From: JASLDZ01 sp965199975
GTDB taxonomy: Bacteria; Pseudomonadota; Alphaproteobacteria; Caulobacterales; Caulobacteraceae
Reading direction: 5' to 3'
Length of the DNA: 64,000 bases
Assembly: GCA_965199975.1 (NCBI GenBank)
Contig: OZ241340.1
Coordinates: 2,232,001 to 2,296,000, forward strand
This document shows, in pieces, positions 1 to 9,981 of the stretch. The translations under genes were made by a program, and so were the position numbers. The notes under the pieces are model-generated. The model was not told the origin of the DNA. It saw nothing but the letters and a program-made list of their open reading frames with translations, and ran no database searches. Every line of letters begins with the position of its first letter. Within the stretch, counting starts at the first letter, position 1.

Positions 1-809
1 CCGTCGGCGAGCGCGACGGCCGCGGCCTCGACGCAGGCCGCCTTGACGCCGAAGCGCATGGCCACGCCATGTGCGTCGAGCATGCGCCGGGCGTAGGCGC
101 TCACCTCCTCAGACGATTGCGGCAGCGGGCGCGGGGCCGCCTCGACCAGGCACACGTTCAGCTGGCCGTGGTGGAGGAGGCTGCGGTACTGCGCCAGGCG
201 CGCCGCCGCGTCGCGCAGCTCGGCGGCCAGCTCGACGCCGGTGGTGCCGGCGCCGACGATCACCACGTTGACCGCCTCCTGCAGCCCAGCCTTGGCGCGG
301 GCCGCTTGCGCCAGGACGGCGCGGTGGAGCCGCTCGGCCCCCGCAGGGTCGTCCAGGGTGTAGGCGTGCTCGGCGACGCCCGGCGTGCCGAAGTCGTCCA
401 CCGTGGAGCCGACCGCCAGGACGGCCGTGCCGTAGGCCAGCAGGCGCTGCGGCAGGAGTTCGCCGCCGCGCCGCTCGGCGATGGGATCGTTCGCAGGCGG
501 GTCGACCGCGGCGACGGTGATCTCGCGCCGGGCAGGATCGATCGCCGTCACCGCGCCCAGCACGAAGTCGAAGCCGTGCGTGTGCGCCTGCTCGGCGTAT
601 CCGGCCGCCTCCTCAGACGGCAGCAGGAGGCCAGCGGCGATCTCGTGCAGACGCGGTTTCCACACGTGCGTCGCGCGTCGGTCCACCAGCGTGACGCGCG
701 CGCGCCTCGGCGAGGCCGTGGCGCGCGCCAGGCGGATGGCGAGTTCGAGCCCGCCTGCGCCGCCGCCTATGACCACGATCCGGCAGGGATCTGTGCTGTC
801 GAATCTCAT
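1..809 (-). CDS. NDH-2-like FAD-dependent NAD(P)H oxidoreductase (partial, C-terminus off the left edge)
   Basis: About 269 N-terminal residues are visible from an ATG at 809; the rest lies left of the window. The N-terminus has a dinucleotide-binding GGGAGG at residues 15-20, followed by an Arg-Val-Thr-Leu-Val-Asp strand end. A second Rossmann motif (VIVGAGTTGVELAAEL) lies near residues 180-195. This two-nucleotide-site layout is that of type II NADH:quinone dehydrogenases and related pyridine nucleotide-disulphide oxidoreductases, which pass electrons from NADH to quinone at the inner membrane face. It is divergent from the membrane-protein gene at 942. The exact substrate cannot be decided without the C-terminus. 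Confidence 0.8.
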   Translation of the reverse strand, partial: MRFDSTDPCRIVVIGGGAGGLELAIRLARATASPRRARVTLVDRRATHVWKPRLHEIAAGLLLPSEEAAGYAEQAHTHGFDFVLGAVTAIDPARREITVAAVDPPANDPIAERRGGELLPQRLLAYGTAVLAVGSTVDDFGTPGVAEHAYTLDDPAGAERLHRAVLAQAARAKAGLQEAVNVVIVGAGTTGVELAAELRDAAARLAQYRSLLHHGQLNVCLVEAAPRPLPQSSEEVSAYARRMLDAHGVAMRFGVKAACVEAAAVALAD

Positions 810-941
810 GCCGTTCTCCCTGCGGGCCGGCCGCTCCAACGCGCAGCAGGCCGGATCGACGCGCCGGCGCCGCACGCACGTTAAGGGGATCGTCGAGCTT
901 CGCCATTAGCGTCGGTTGCGCCGACCGCCGCCGGAGACCGC

Positions 942-2261
942 ATGGCCGCCCGTTCGTCTTCCGCCTTGCGCAGCACGCCGGCGGCCTCGCGCCTGGGCTG
1001 GGAGGCGGCGCTCGCCGGCGGCGTCGGGCTCTACGCCCTGGCGTGGGCCTGCTGGAGCGTGCTGCACGGCTACGGCTTCGACGACGACGGCTATTCGCTG
1101 GTGCGCGTGGTGCAGCAGCTGCTGGCCGAGCATGTCTACCTGCCCTCGCGCTTCCAGGGGGCGGTGGTGGCCGAGCTGCCGATGGGGCTGGCGGCCCACC
1201 TGTTCGGATCGCTGGGCTCCAACCTCGTGGTGCTGGCATGCGCCATCGCGGGCCTCGCCGCCTTCCTGGCGACGCTGCGGCTGTACGGGATCGGCTGCCG
1301 GGGCCTGGTGCTGGCGGCGATCGTCTCCAACGGCGTGGTGCTGATCGCGAGCGCCACCTCGATGGACTACATGGTCGCCTTCGGGATTTTCGCCGTCGGC
1401 CTCTACGCGCTCGCCTCGGGCGAGGACGTGCTGGGCGTGGTGCTGCTGGGGCTGAGCGCGGGCGCGCGCATCTTCTACATCAGCCTGGCCGAAGTGGCCG
1501 TGGTGTTCGTGCTGCTGGAGCGGCGGCGCACCACGCCTGTGAGCCTGCTCCACCTGGCGAGTTGCATGGTCGGCGCCTTCCTGGTGGCGGGGCTCTGTTA
1601 CCTCAGCGTCTGGTTCAATCACGGATTGAAGTTCGACTGGCTGGGCGCCGCCCGGCCGACCGACCAGGGCCTGGCGGGCCTGGCCGTGCGCTGGGCCTAC
1701 AAGGTGGTGATGTTCGCGGGCGTCCCCGCCATCGTGCTGGGCGCGCTCGGCTGGCTCCTGCTCGATCGACGCGAGGGAGGCGTCGCCTCGCGCGGCGGGC
1801 CGGCGGGCCGACCGCTCGCCTTCGCCGCCTTCGCCGTGGCCGTGGTGGCGCTGCACCTCGCGCTCTTCCTGTGGATCCCGATCGACGCCAGCTACCTTAT
1901 CCCCGCCCTGCCCTTCGGCGCGGCCGTGCTGGCTGTGCTGGGCTGGCGCGGCGCGCTGGCGGGGCTGGCCATCGGCCAGCTGATCTCGACACTGGTGGTG
2001 GTCGATCCGCTGACGATCGCCCACCCGGCCGCTGACGTCTGCATGCGCAGCCACGCCACCGGCGTGCGGCTGAAGCCGCACATCGCGCCCGGCCTCCTGG
2101 TGGAGGACGCGGGCCATCGCGCCCTCGCACCGCGGTGCGGGGAGGAGATGTTCATCATCCGCCCGCGCACGCCGACCGCGCCGCTACCCTCGCAGAAGCC
2201 GGGGGACCGCGGCGTGATCTATCCCTTCACCCCGCCGATCGAACCCGTCGTCCACGGCTGA
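942..2261 (+). CDS. Polytopic membrane protein, possibly GT-C type glycosyltransferase
   Basis: A 439-residue protein with about nine to ten hydrophobic helices. An Asp-Asp-Asp cluster (GFDDDGYS) follows the first helix near residue 47, where GT-C glycosyltransferases (ArnT/PMT type) carry their catalytic acidic pair in the first periplasmic loop. I recognise no closer family. The last 80 residues are soluble and proline-rich. If it is a GT-C enzyme it would use a polyprenyl-linked sugar on the periplasmic side; that is inference from one motif and the helix pattern. It converges on the GIN-domain gene, and the two stop codons flank a short hairpin. Confidence 0.6.
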   Translation: MAARSSSALRSTPAASRLGWEAALAGGVGLYALAWACWSVLHGYGFDDDGYSLVRVVQQLLAEHVYLPSRFQGAVVAELPMGLAAHLFGSLGSNLVVLACAIAGLAAFLATLRLYGIGCRGLVLAAIVSNGVVLIASATSMDYMVAFGIFAVGLYALASGEDVLGVVLLGLSAGARIFYISLAEVAVVFVLLERRRTTPVSLLHLASCMVGAFLVAGLCYLSVWFNHGLKFDWLGAARPTDQGLAGLAVRWAYKVVMFAGVPAIVLGALGWLLLDRREGGVASRGGPAGRPLAFAAFAVAVVALHLALFLWIPIDASYLIPALPFGAAVLAVLGWRGALAGLAIGQLISTLVVVDPLTIAHPAADVCMRSHATGVRLKPHIAPGLLVEDAGHRALAPRCGEEMFIIRPRTPTAPLPSQKPGDRGVIYPFTPPIEPVVHG

Positions 2262-2274
2262 GGGGGCGCCCTCA
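2259..2274. terminator. Short hairpin containing both convergent stop codons
   Basis: TGAGGG and CCCTCA form a 6-bp stem around a GGCG loop. The left arm starts with the stop of the membrane-protein gene and the right arm ends with the stop (complement) of the GIN-domain gene, so it could act in both directions. It has no T-run. Confidence 0.4.
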
Positions 2275-3126
2275 ACGGCCGGCGGTCACGTCGCCCGAGC
2301 CGTGCACCACCTTGCTGAGCGGGCCGGTCAGGTGCGCCACGCGCACATCGCCCGAACCGTTGACTACGGCGCTGAGCGAATCGGCCACGCCGCCGAACTT
2401 CAGGTCGCCCGAGCCGCTGATGTGCGCCGACACGGATCGGGCATGGCCCCCGTCGATGACGACGTCGCCCGAGCCGGCGGTGGCTGTCGACAGCACGCCG
2501 TCCATCCGCCCGATGCGCACGTCGCCCGAGCCGCGGATGGCCACGCTGACGTCGCCGCTGACCGAATCCATCTGTAGGTCGCCCGACCCGTTGACGGCCG
2601 AGTGCAGGCCGCCCGCCGTGCGCCCCCGGGTGTCGCCCGAGCCCGTGACCGCCAGGTTCAACTCGCCCCGCACCGGCGCGACCGTCCAGTCGCCGCAGCC
2701 GCCGTGGGCCAGGTCTAGCGTGTCGCTCGGCCCCACCTCGCCCCACACCGCACCGCTCACGCCGACCTTGGCGCGCATGGGCACGCGCAGGGTGACGACT
2801 GGCAGCTGCTCGTAGGGCACCCAGCCGACGCCGCGGACCTCCACCCGGCGACGGGGCGGAACGCCCTGCGACTGGCAATTGGCGATGCGGTCGCGAAGGC
2901 CGCCGTCGATCACGATCTGGCCGCCGTCGGGGCGCGGCTGCAGCGGCGGAAGCCGCGGATCGCCGGGGGCGATGCGCACGTCGATGTTTCCGCGCGCCTC
3001 GGGGATCACCACCACACGCGCCGCCGCGTCGCGCACGTCCACCGACATGCCGCGCGGCTGGGCCTGCGCCGAGGTGGCGAGCGCGCCGAGGGCGGCGCAG
3101 GTGACGAGGGCGGCGGCGAGCTTCAT
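2272..3126 (-). CDS. Secreted GIN-domain (DUF2807-like) repeat protein
   Basis: 284 residues. The N-terminus is a clear Sec signal peptide (MKLAAALVTCAALGALATSA, then QAQ). The mature part contains many copies of a G-S-G-D-[VL] motif at intervals of roughly 17-22 residues, the pattern of the putative auto-transporter adhesin head GIN domain, which folds as a right-handed beta helix. Export to the periplasm or cell surface is inferred; function is unknown. It lies downstream of tuf on the same strand but is separated from it by a strong hairpin, so it is probably transcribed on its own. Confidence 0.8.
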   Translation of the reverse strand: MKLAAALVTCAALGALATSAQAQPRGMSVDVRDAAARVVVIPEARGNIDVRIAPGDPRLPPLQPRPDGGQIVIDGGLRDRIANCQSQGVPPRRRVEVRGVGWVPYEQLPVVTLRVPMRAKVGVSGAVWGEVGPSDTLDLAHGGCGDWTVAPVRGELNLAVTGSGDTRGRTAGGLHSAVNGSGDLQMDSVSGDVSVAIRGSGDVRIGRMDGVLSTATAGSGDVVIDGGHARSVSAHISGSGDLKFGGVADSLSAVVNGSGDVRVAHLTGPLSKVVHGSGDVTAGR

Positions 3127-3228
3127 GACGGTCGTGCTCCTGAACAGTCGCCTGAAGGCTAGGCGCCGCCGAGCGCCGGCGCAGCTTAAATGCCGGTCAT
3201 GACGCCGAATTCATGATCGCAGATACGA

Positions 3229-3260
3229 CGACGCCCGCCGAGGGATCCCGGCGGGCGTCG
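3229..3260 (-). terminator. Hairpin terminator downstream of tuf
   Basis: A perfect 12-bp inverted repeat (3229-3240 with 3249-3260) encloses an 8-nt loop and begins 27 nt after the tuf stop codon. There is no U-tract, as is common in very GC-rich genomes, so termination strength is inferred. Confidence 0.65.
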
Positions 3261-3286
3261 AAGGTCTCAGACGTGGTTGAAGGCGA

Positions 3287-4477
<1,191 letters not shown>

Positions 4478-4513
4478 GACGGCGTTCTACCTTTGGGCGC
4501 TGTTGCGACGGAT

Positions 4514-4587
4514 TGGAGCGGGTAGCGGGAATCGAACCCGCATCCTCAGCTTGGAAGGCTGCTGCACTACCACTGTGCTATACCCGC
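4514..4587 (-). tRNA. tRNA-Gly (anticodon UCC)
   Basis: A 74-nt cloverleaf on the minus strand with a 7-bp acceptor stem GCGGGTA/TACCCGC, anticodon loop CTTCCAA giving anticodon UCC, T-loop GGTTCGATTCC and an encoded CCA end. It lies 36 nt upstream of tuf, probably in the same transcript. Confidence 0.97.
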
Positions 4588-4655
4588 GGGGGCGTGGGGC
4601 TCGCTCGCCCCGGCGGGGCCGGCGCAAGCGGTCCGGCTGCATATAAGATCGCGCG

Positions 4656-4740
4656 TGGTGGGGGAAGCAGGACTCGAACCTGCGAAGGCTTAGCCAGCGG
4701 ATTTACAGTCCGCCCCCTTTGCCGCTCGGGACATTCCCCC
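4656..4740 (-). tRNA. tRNA-Tyr (anticodon GUA)
   Basis: An 85-nt class II tRNA with a long variable arm. The anticodon stem-loop GGACTGTAAATCC gives GUA; the T-loop is GGTTCGAGTCC and CCA is encoded. It lies 68 nt upstream of tRNA-Gly on the same strand, as in the common tRNA-Tyr/tRNA-Gly/tuf order. Confidence 0.97.
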
Positions 4741-4875
4741 AACGCGCGGCCCGCGCCCGGACAGTGCGACCCGCCGCGACCCTCGACGCCTGTAGGACGC
4801 TGCGAACGGCCCCCGGAGCGTGTATGAGAAGGCTTCGGCGGGGCGCGCAGGCCCCGGCTTGGAGGGCGTCGTATA

Positions 4876-5712
4876 GTGATCTCGTCCCGGCGACGCAACG
4901 ACCGATCCGCTCCTGCGCACGGGGGCGGCGGCCACGGGCGCGGGCGCCCTCAGGGCCGGCGCGGGGCGGGCGAAGAGGGCTGGCTGTGGGGCGTGCATGC
5001 CGTGGAGGCGGCGCTCGCCAACCCCGCGCGCCGCTTGCTGCGCCTGGTGGCGACAGCCGACCGCGGGCGCGCGCTCAGCCCGCTCCTGGCGCTGCGCGGA
5101 TCCGAGGCCGACGTACGGCTGGAGGAGATGGAGGCCGGCGAGATCACGCAGCTCCTACCTGCCGGCGCCACCCACCAGGGCGTGGCCCTGCGCGCCGAAC
5201 CGCTGCCCGACCTGGACGTGGACGACGTGGCCCAGCCCGCCCACGGCCTGATCCTCCTCCTGGACGGCGTGACCGACCCGCAGAACGTCGGCGCCATCCT
5301 GCGCTCGGCCGAAGCCTTCGGCGCGCGCGCGGTGGTCCTGCAGGACCGCCATGCGCCCAAGCTCGCCGGCGCGGCGGCCAAGGCGGCGGCGGGGGCGGTG
5401 GAGCGGCTGCCCGTGGCGCGGGTGGTGAACCTCGCGCGCGCGCTCGACCGCATGGCCGACCTCGGCTGGCGCGCGGTCGGGCTGGACGGCGAGGCGCCGC
5501 TCGAACTCGCCCAGGCCTTCGACGGGGGCCCCACCGTGCTCGTGCTAGGGTCCGAGGGCGAGGGCCTGCGCCGACTGGTGGCCGAACACTGCGAGGCGCT
5601 GGCCCGCATCCCCATGGCGGGCGGCGCGGAAAGCCTCAACGTGTCCGCCGCCGCCGCAGTGGCGCTCTACGCCGCGGCCGGCGCCGCTCGCGCGAGGGGC
5701 GAAGCGGCTTGA
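4876..5712 (+). CDS. rlmB: 23S rRNA (guanosine-2'-O-)-methyltransferase RlmB (SpoU/TrmH family)
   Basis: 278 residues. An N-terminal substrate-binding part (WGVHAVEAALANPARR) is followed by the SPOUT catalytic domain. All three SpoU motifs are visible: motif 1 LDGVTDPQNVGAILRSAEAF near residue 130, motif 2 VLGSEGEGLRRLV near 225, and motif 3 IPMAGGAESLNVSAAAAVAL near 245. RlmB methylates G2251 (E. coli numbering) in the peptidyl-transferase region of 23S rRNA using S-adenosylmethionine. The first 37 residues are basic and poorly conserved in type, so translation might begin a little downstream. Confidence 0.93.
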   Translation: MISSRRRNDRSAPAHGGGGHGRGRPQGRRGAGEEGWLWGVHAVEAALANPARRLLRLVATADRGRALSPLLALRGSEADVRLEEMEAGEITQLLPAGATHQGVALRAEPLPDLDVDDVAQPAHGLILLLDGVTDPQNVGAILRSAEAFGARAVVLQDRHAPKLAGAAAKAAAGAVERLPVARVVNLARALDRMADLGWRAVGLDGEAPLELAQAFDGGPTVLVLGSEGEGLRRLVAEHCEALARIPMAGGAESLNVSAAAAVALYAAAGAARARGEAA

Positions 5713-5806
5713 TCGCCGGCGGCTCTCCCGCTTGGCTGTGCGATGGCGCGTTCCTTGCGGGCGCAGACGTGAACGTCCCCTTCCGGGGCGAGGGGAGCAG
5801 TAAAAG

Positions 5807-7042
5807 ATGAGGTCCGCATTCGCCCGAACCCCGGTCGGCGTCGCCGCCGCCGCGCTCGTCCTGGCGTCCGCCGTCTCGCTCGCCGGCTGCGAGCGCGAGG
5901 CGGTCCCCGCAGCCGCCCCACCCCCGCCGCCGCCCGCGGACCAGCCGCTGGCCGGCGCTCCCGAAGAGTCGCCGGCGCCGCCCGTCATGGCGCAGGAGGA
6001 GCCTGCGCCGCTCACGCCATCCGATCAGCCGCCCCCGCCGCCGGTGATGGAGGCCCCCAGCGCCGCCGAACCGGGCATCGTGGCCATGGCGCCGATCCCC
6101 AACCCTCCCGAAACGCCGCGCCGCACCTACCGCGCCGCGCCGGCGCATCGCGCCTCTCGGCCCTACGGCTATACCCGCCGCGTGCATCGTGTGTATGCGG
6201 CAGGCGCGACGTACAGCTATGCGGCCACGCCCGCCCGCGTACGTCCGATCCGGCATGCCGCGGCGCCGGCGATGCGCCACGCGGCGGCGTCCCCCTACAC
6301 CGCGGCGGCCACCCATCCGGCGCTCACCTCCGTGACCGGCGCGGCGACCGCATCGGCCCGCCACGCCGCCGCCGCGACCGCCCATCGTCACGGCGGCAAG
6401 GCGACGCCGGCGGCCGCATCCGCCGCACCCCGCGCCGACCGGTTGGCCTCCCTGCAGACCACGCTAGGCGGCGCCATGGCGAGCTCGGCCAAGCTCGATA
6501 CGCCGCACTTCGTCGCCGGCACGCCCGCCGACGTCAGCCTGACCGTACCGGCGAGTTTCGCCGAGACGCTGCGCACCGAAGCCGGCCGCCAGGGCCTGGC
6601 CGACGACGCGGCCTCCGTCGCGCTGATCGCGCGCCTGGCCGGCGACGGCTACGTCGTCATTCCTGACACCGTACAGCGCCAGATGCTCGCGGCCGGTCAG
6701 CCCAGCGTGTTCCATTGGACGGTGACCCAGCAGCAGGGCGCCCGGGGCCCGCTGCAGGCCGGCATCGGCGCGCAGCTGATGGGCGGCGGCGGCCAGGACC
6801 AGCTCGATCTGGGCGTGGTCAAGGTCGCGCAGGCGTCCGGCATGGGCTGGAAGGTCGTCGGCGCGATCCTGCTGCTCGTGGTGCTCGCGGCCATCGTCGC
6901 ACTGATCGCCCGCGCCGGCGGCGGCTCCAACGCCCCCGAGCGTCGCCGACGCTATCCCAACGAGATGCGTCCAGCCCCGCGCCCGTTCGACATGTCGGAC
7001 GCCCCGCCGCTCGAGCGGCGCGACGAGCCGCCGCGGGTCTGA
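5807..7042 (+). CDS. Proline/alanine-rich lipoprotein with C-terminal membrane segment, function unknown
   Basis: 411 residues. The N-terminus is a signal peptide ending in a lipobox (VSLAGC, Cys near residue 28). Next comes a low-complexity Pro/Ala/His-rich stretch to about residue 205, then a folded region (residues 215-335) reading like a Ser/Thr-poor alpha/beta domain, and a hydrophobic helix near 350-370 (GWKVVGAILLLVVLAAIVAL). Having both a lipid anchor and a late TM helix is unusual. I recognise no family. It converges on metG with a strong hairpin between them. Confidence 0.7.
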   Translation: MRSAFARTPVGVAAAALVLASAVSLAGCEREAVPAAAPPPPPPADQPLAGAPEESPAPPVMAQEEPAPLTPSDQPPPPPVMEAPSAAEPGIVAMAPIPNPPETPRRTYRAAPAHRASRPYGYTRRVHRVYAAGATYSYAATPARVRPIRHAAAPAMRHAAASPYTAAATHPALTSVTGAATASARHAAAATAHRHGGKATPAAASAAPRADRLASLQTTLGGAMASSAKLDTPHFVAGTPADVSLTVPASFAETLRTEAGRQGLADDAASVALIARLAGDGYVVIPDTVQRQMLAAGQPSVFHWTVTQQQGARGPLQAGIGAQLMGGGGQDQLDLGVVKVAQASGMGWKVVGAILLLVVLAAIVALIARAGGGSNAPERRRRYPNEMRPAPRPFDMSDAPPLERRDEPPRV

Positions 7043-7051
7043 CGACCGGGC

Positions 7052-7081
7052 CCGCGGCCGCCGCTCAACCGGCGGCCGCGG
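7052..7081. terminator. Bidirectional hairpin terminator between convergent genes
   Basis: A perfect 12-bp inverted repeat (7052-7063 with 7070-7081) and a 6-nt loop. The metG stop codon (complement of TCA at 7065-7067) lies in the loop, so the hairpin would fold at the very end of the metG message, and 10 nt after the stop of the upstream plus-strand gene. Confidence 0.6.
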
Positions 7082-8795
7082 TGTCCCCGCCGCCGAAGCG
7101 CGCGGCCCACTCGGCCAGGTGCTCATCCTCCGCCTTGCGGAACAGCACTGGGGGCGCATTGACCGCACGTCCGGCCTCCACGTGGGCCAGTTCGGCCTTC
7201 GCATCGGCCGAGGGCCAGCCGCCGGCCGCGCCCTGCCCCATCGCCTCAGCCACGATCGCGCAGGTGAAAGGCAGGACGGGCGCCGAGATGCGCGCGAAGA
7301 GCGCCACGAGCTGAAGCCCCGTGCGCACGACGACGGCGGCGCGATCGCGATCGGTCTTGATGGCGGTCCAGGGCGCGGCTTCGGTGAGGTACTCGTTGCC
7401 CAGCACCCAGATGGCCCGCAGCGCCTGCGCGGCCTTGCGCACCTCGAAGGCCTCCATCTGGGCGGTGAGGTCGGCCAGCTTCTCGGACAGGTCGGCGTGA
7501 AGCTTCAGCTCCAGCGGCCCATCCTCTCCGCCGTCGGGAACAACCCCGTCGAAGCGCGCCTCGGCGAACTTGAGGATGCGGTTGACGAAGTTGCCGAACA
7601 CGTCAGCCAGGTCCTTGTTCACCGTGGTCTGGAACTGCTCCCAGGTGAAGGCCGAGTCCGAGCCCTCCGGCGCGTTGGCGGTCAGATACCAGCGCCACAC
7701 GTCGGCCGGCGCCAGCTCCAGCGCCTGGTCCATGAACACGCCGCGGTTCATCGAGGTGGAGAACTTGCCGCCGTACCAGTTGAGCCAGTTGAAGCTCTTG
7801 AGGAGATCCACCGTCTTCCAAGGCTCGCCCGAGCCCAGAATCGTTGCGATGAAGCTGACCGCGTGGAAGGCGACGTTGTCCTTGCCCATCACCTGCACGT
7901 AGCGGACGTCGTCCGCCCCCTGGTCGGTGCGCCACCAGCGCTCCCAAGCCGGGTCCCCGGCGTCGTGGGCCTGCGCCCATTCGGCGGTGGCGCCGATGTA
8001 TTCGATGGGGGCGTCGAACCAGACGTAGAAGACCTTGTCCTCGAACCCCGGGCGCGGGAATCCGCCCTGCATCACCGGCACGCCCCAGGCCAGGTCGCGG
8101 GTGATGCCCCGGTCGATCAGCCCCTCGTCCAGGTGCTTCAGCGCGATGGCGCGGGTGAGCGCGGGGAAGTCGGGCTTGCTCTCCAGCCAGGCGCGGATGC
8201 GCTCGGCGAGCCTGGACTGCAGGAGGTAGAGGTGGCGCGTGTCGCGCATCTCCAGATCGGTCGAGCCCGAGACGGTCGAGCGCGGATCGATCAGGTCGGC
8301 GGGATCGAGCAGCCGGCCGCAGTTGTCGCACTGGTCGCCGCGGGCGCGATCGTAGCCGCAGTGCGGGCAGGTCCCCTCCACATAGCGGTCGGGCAGGAAG
8401 CGGCCGTCGGCGACCGAATAGATCATCCGGTCGAGGCGCTCGTCGATGAAGCCGTTGGCCTCCAGCGCCTCGGCGAAGTGCTGCGTCAGCCGCGCGTTCT
8501 GCGGCGAGGAGGAGCGGCCGAACCAATCCCACGCCAGACCGTAGGCTTCGCCGAGCCGCCGCTGGATGGCGTGCTGCTCGTCGCAGTACGTCCGCACGTC
8601 CTGCCCGGCGGCGGCGGCGGCGAGTTCGGCCGGCGTGCCGTGCTCGTCGGTGGCGCACACGGCCAGCACCTCGTGCCCCTGCGCCCGGCGGAAGCGCGCG
8701 TGCACGTCGGCCGGCAGCATGGAGCCCGCCAGGTTGCCCAGGTGCTTGACGCCGTTGATGTACGGCAGGGCGGAGGTGACGAGGAACCGGGCCAT
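7065..8795 (-). CDS. metG: Methionyl-tRNA synthetase
   Basis: 576 residues. Class I signatures are present: the HIGH-type motif as KHLGN near residue 17 and the KMSKS-type loop as KFSTS near residue 330. A four-cysteine zinc knuckle (CPHC-x9-CDNC) lies near residues 140-160. The C-terminal anticodon-binding helical domain is complete; there is no additional tRNA-binding (EMAP/Trbp111) domain, which fits the short form of the enzyme. It attaches methionine to initiator and elongator tRNA-Met. A tRNA-Thr gene lies just upstream. Confidence 0.97.
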   Translation of the reverse strand: MARFLVTSALPYINGVKHLGNLAGSMLPADVHARFRRAQGHEVLAVCATDEHGTPAELAAAAAGQDVRTYCDEQHAIQRRLGEAYGLAWDWFGRSSSPQNARLTQHFAEALEANGFIDERLDRMIYSVADGRFLPDRYVEGTCPHCGYDRARGDQCDNCGRLLDPADLIDPRSTVSGSTDLEMRDTRHLYLLQSRLAERIRAWLESKPDFPALTRAIALKHLDEGLIDRGITRDLAWGVPVMQGGFPRPGFEDKVFYVWFDAPIEYIGATAEWAQAHDAGDPAWERWWRTDQGADDVRYVQVMGKDNVAFHAVSFIATILGSGEPWKTVDLLKSFNWLNWYGGKFSTSMNRGVFMDQALELAPADVWRWYLTANAPEGSDSAFTWEQFQTTVNKDLADVFGNFVNRILKFAEARFDGVVPDGGEDGPLELKLHADLSEKLADLTAQMEAFEVRKAAQALRAIWVLGNEYLTEAAPWTAIKTDRDRAAVVVRTGLQLVALFARISAPVLPFTCAIVAEAMGQGAAGGWPSADAKAELAHVEAGRAVNAPPVLFRKAEDEHLAEWAARFGGGDTAAAG

Positions 8796-8823
8796 GAAGC
8801 TCGCGTGCGGGAGGGAGCGCGCA

Positions 8824-8899
8824 TGGTGCCGGCAGAGGGACTCGAACCCCCGACCTTCGGTTTACAAAACCGCTGCTCTACCAGCTGAGCTATGCCGGC
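8824..8899 (-). tRNA. tRNA-Thr (anticodon UGU)
   Basis: A 76-nt cloverleaf on the minus strand with acceptor stem GCCGGCA/TGCCGGC, anticodon stem-loop CGGTTTTGTAAACCG giving UGU, a T-loop GGTTCGAGTCC and an encoded CCA. Confidence 0.97.
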
Positions 8900-8919
8900 C
8901 CCGGCGCGCACCGCAGCGC

Positions 8920-9858
8920 TTAGGCCCCGCCGCCGGCCTCCGCAACGTCGCGGGCCTGCGAGGGCGCGCCCGCGGGGCGGAAGTAGACGCGGGCGATGCG
9001 GCCGTCGACCTCGCGTACGCGCTCGGTGATCGCATCGATCACAATCTGCCGATCGGCGAGTCCCTCGCGAAAATTCAGGCCGACCAGCACCAGGATCTCG
9101 CGCGGCCCGAGCTGCAGGGTGGCGATGTCCACCTCCCCATTGGTCTCCTGGCAGGACGACACCGCCTCGCCAATGGAACGCACGACCGTGGGCGAGGCCG
9201 ATTCGCCGGTGATGAGGCTGCGCGTCTCGTTGGCGAGCACCACAGCCACCGCCATCAGCAGCACGCCGATGCCCATGGAGGCCGCGCCGTCGGCCCAAGA
9301 CAGGCCAAGCACATGGCCGGTGACACCGAACGCCGCGATGGCCAGGCCGATCAGCGCCGCCCCGTCCTCCAACAGCGTCACGATGATGTTGGGGTCCTTG
9401 CTGGCGCGGATGAAGCTGAAGACGTTCAGCCGCCCGTGCGAAGCCTTGCGGTATTCGCGCCAGCCGACGGCGAAGGAGAGGCCCTCGAACAGGGCGGAGA
9501 CCCCGAGCACGAGGTAGTTGATCCATGGCCGGTCGGCCGGTCCGGTCTCCGAAAGCTTGCGGAATCCCTCGTAAACCGAGAACAGGCCGCCAGCGAGGAA
9601 GACCATCAGCGACACCACGAAGGTCCAGAAATAGACCTCCAGCCCATAGCCCAGCGGGTGGCTGCGGTCGGGTTCGCGCTTGCCCTGGGCCTGGCCGACG
9701 AGGAGCAGAACCTGATCGAGGCTGTCGACCAGACTGTGCACGCCCTCGGTGAGCATGGCGGTGGAGGCGGTAAGGGCGGCGGCGGTGAACTTGACGATCG
9801 CGACAGCCACATTGCCGCCCAGAGCGGCGTAGACGGCGACCTTCGACCCCTGCGCCAT
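8920..9858 (-). CDS. Cation diffusion facilitator (CDF) family metal transporter
   Basis: 312 residues from ATG 9858; the open frame runs far upstream, but the CDF fold begins here (MAQGSKVAVYAALGGN). Six hydrophobic helices are visible. The helix-2 metal site is seen as EGVHSLVDSLDQ near residue 39, and HPLGYG near residue 70 is the family's loop motif. A cytoplasmic C-terminal domain of about 90 residues follows. CDF proteins export Zn2+, Fe2+, Mn2+ or similar ions against protons. The metal is not predictable here. The gene is divergent from the Pls-like NRPS. Confidence 0.93.
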   Translation of the reverse strand: MAQGSKVAVYAALGGNVAVAIVKFTAAALTASTAMLTEGVHSLVDSLDQVLLLVGQAQGKREPDRSHPLGYGLEVYFWTFVVSLMVFLAGGLFSVYEGFRKLSETGPADRPWINYLVLGVSALFEGLSFAVGWREYRKASHGRLNVFSFIRASKDPNIIVTLLEDGAALIGLAIAAFGVTGHVLGLSWADGAASMGIGVLLMAVAVVLANETRSLITGESASPTVVRSIGEAVSSCQETNGEVDIATLQLGPREILVLVGLNFREGLADRQIVIDAITERVREVDGRIARVYFRPAGAPSQARDVAEAGGGA

Positions 9859-9981
9859 CGTCAACCCCCGCCCGCGCCGGGCCAACGGGCGAGCGGCGCA
9901 GGCGTTGCCGGCCTTGCGCAAAGCGGGGCTGCACGGGTGGGCGAAGCGCTGTAGAGGGAGCCGCCTCCCGGACCCGCGCCC

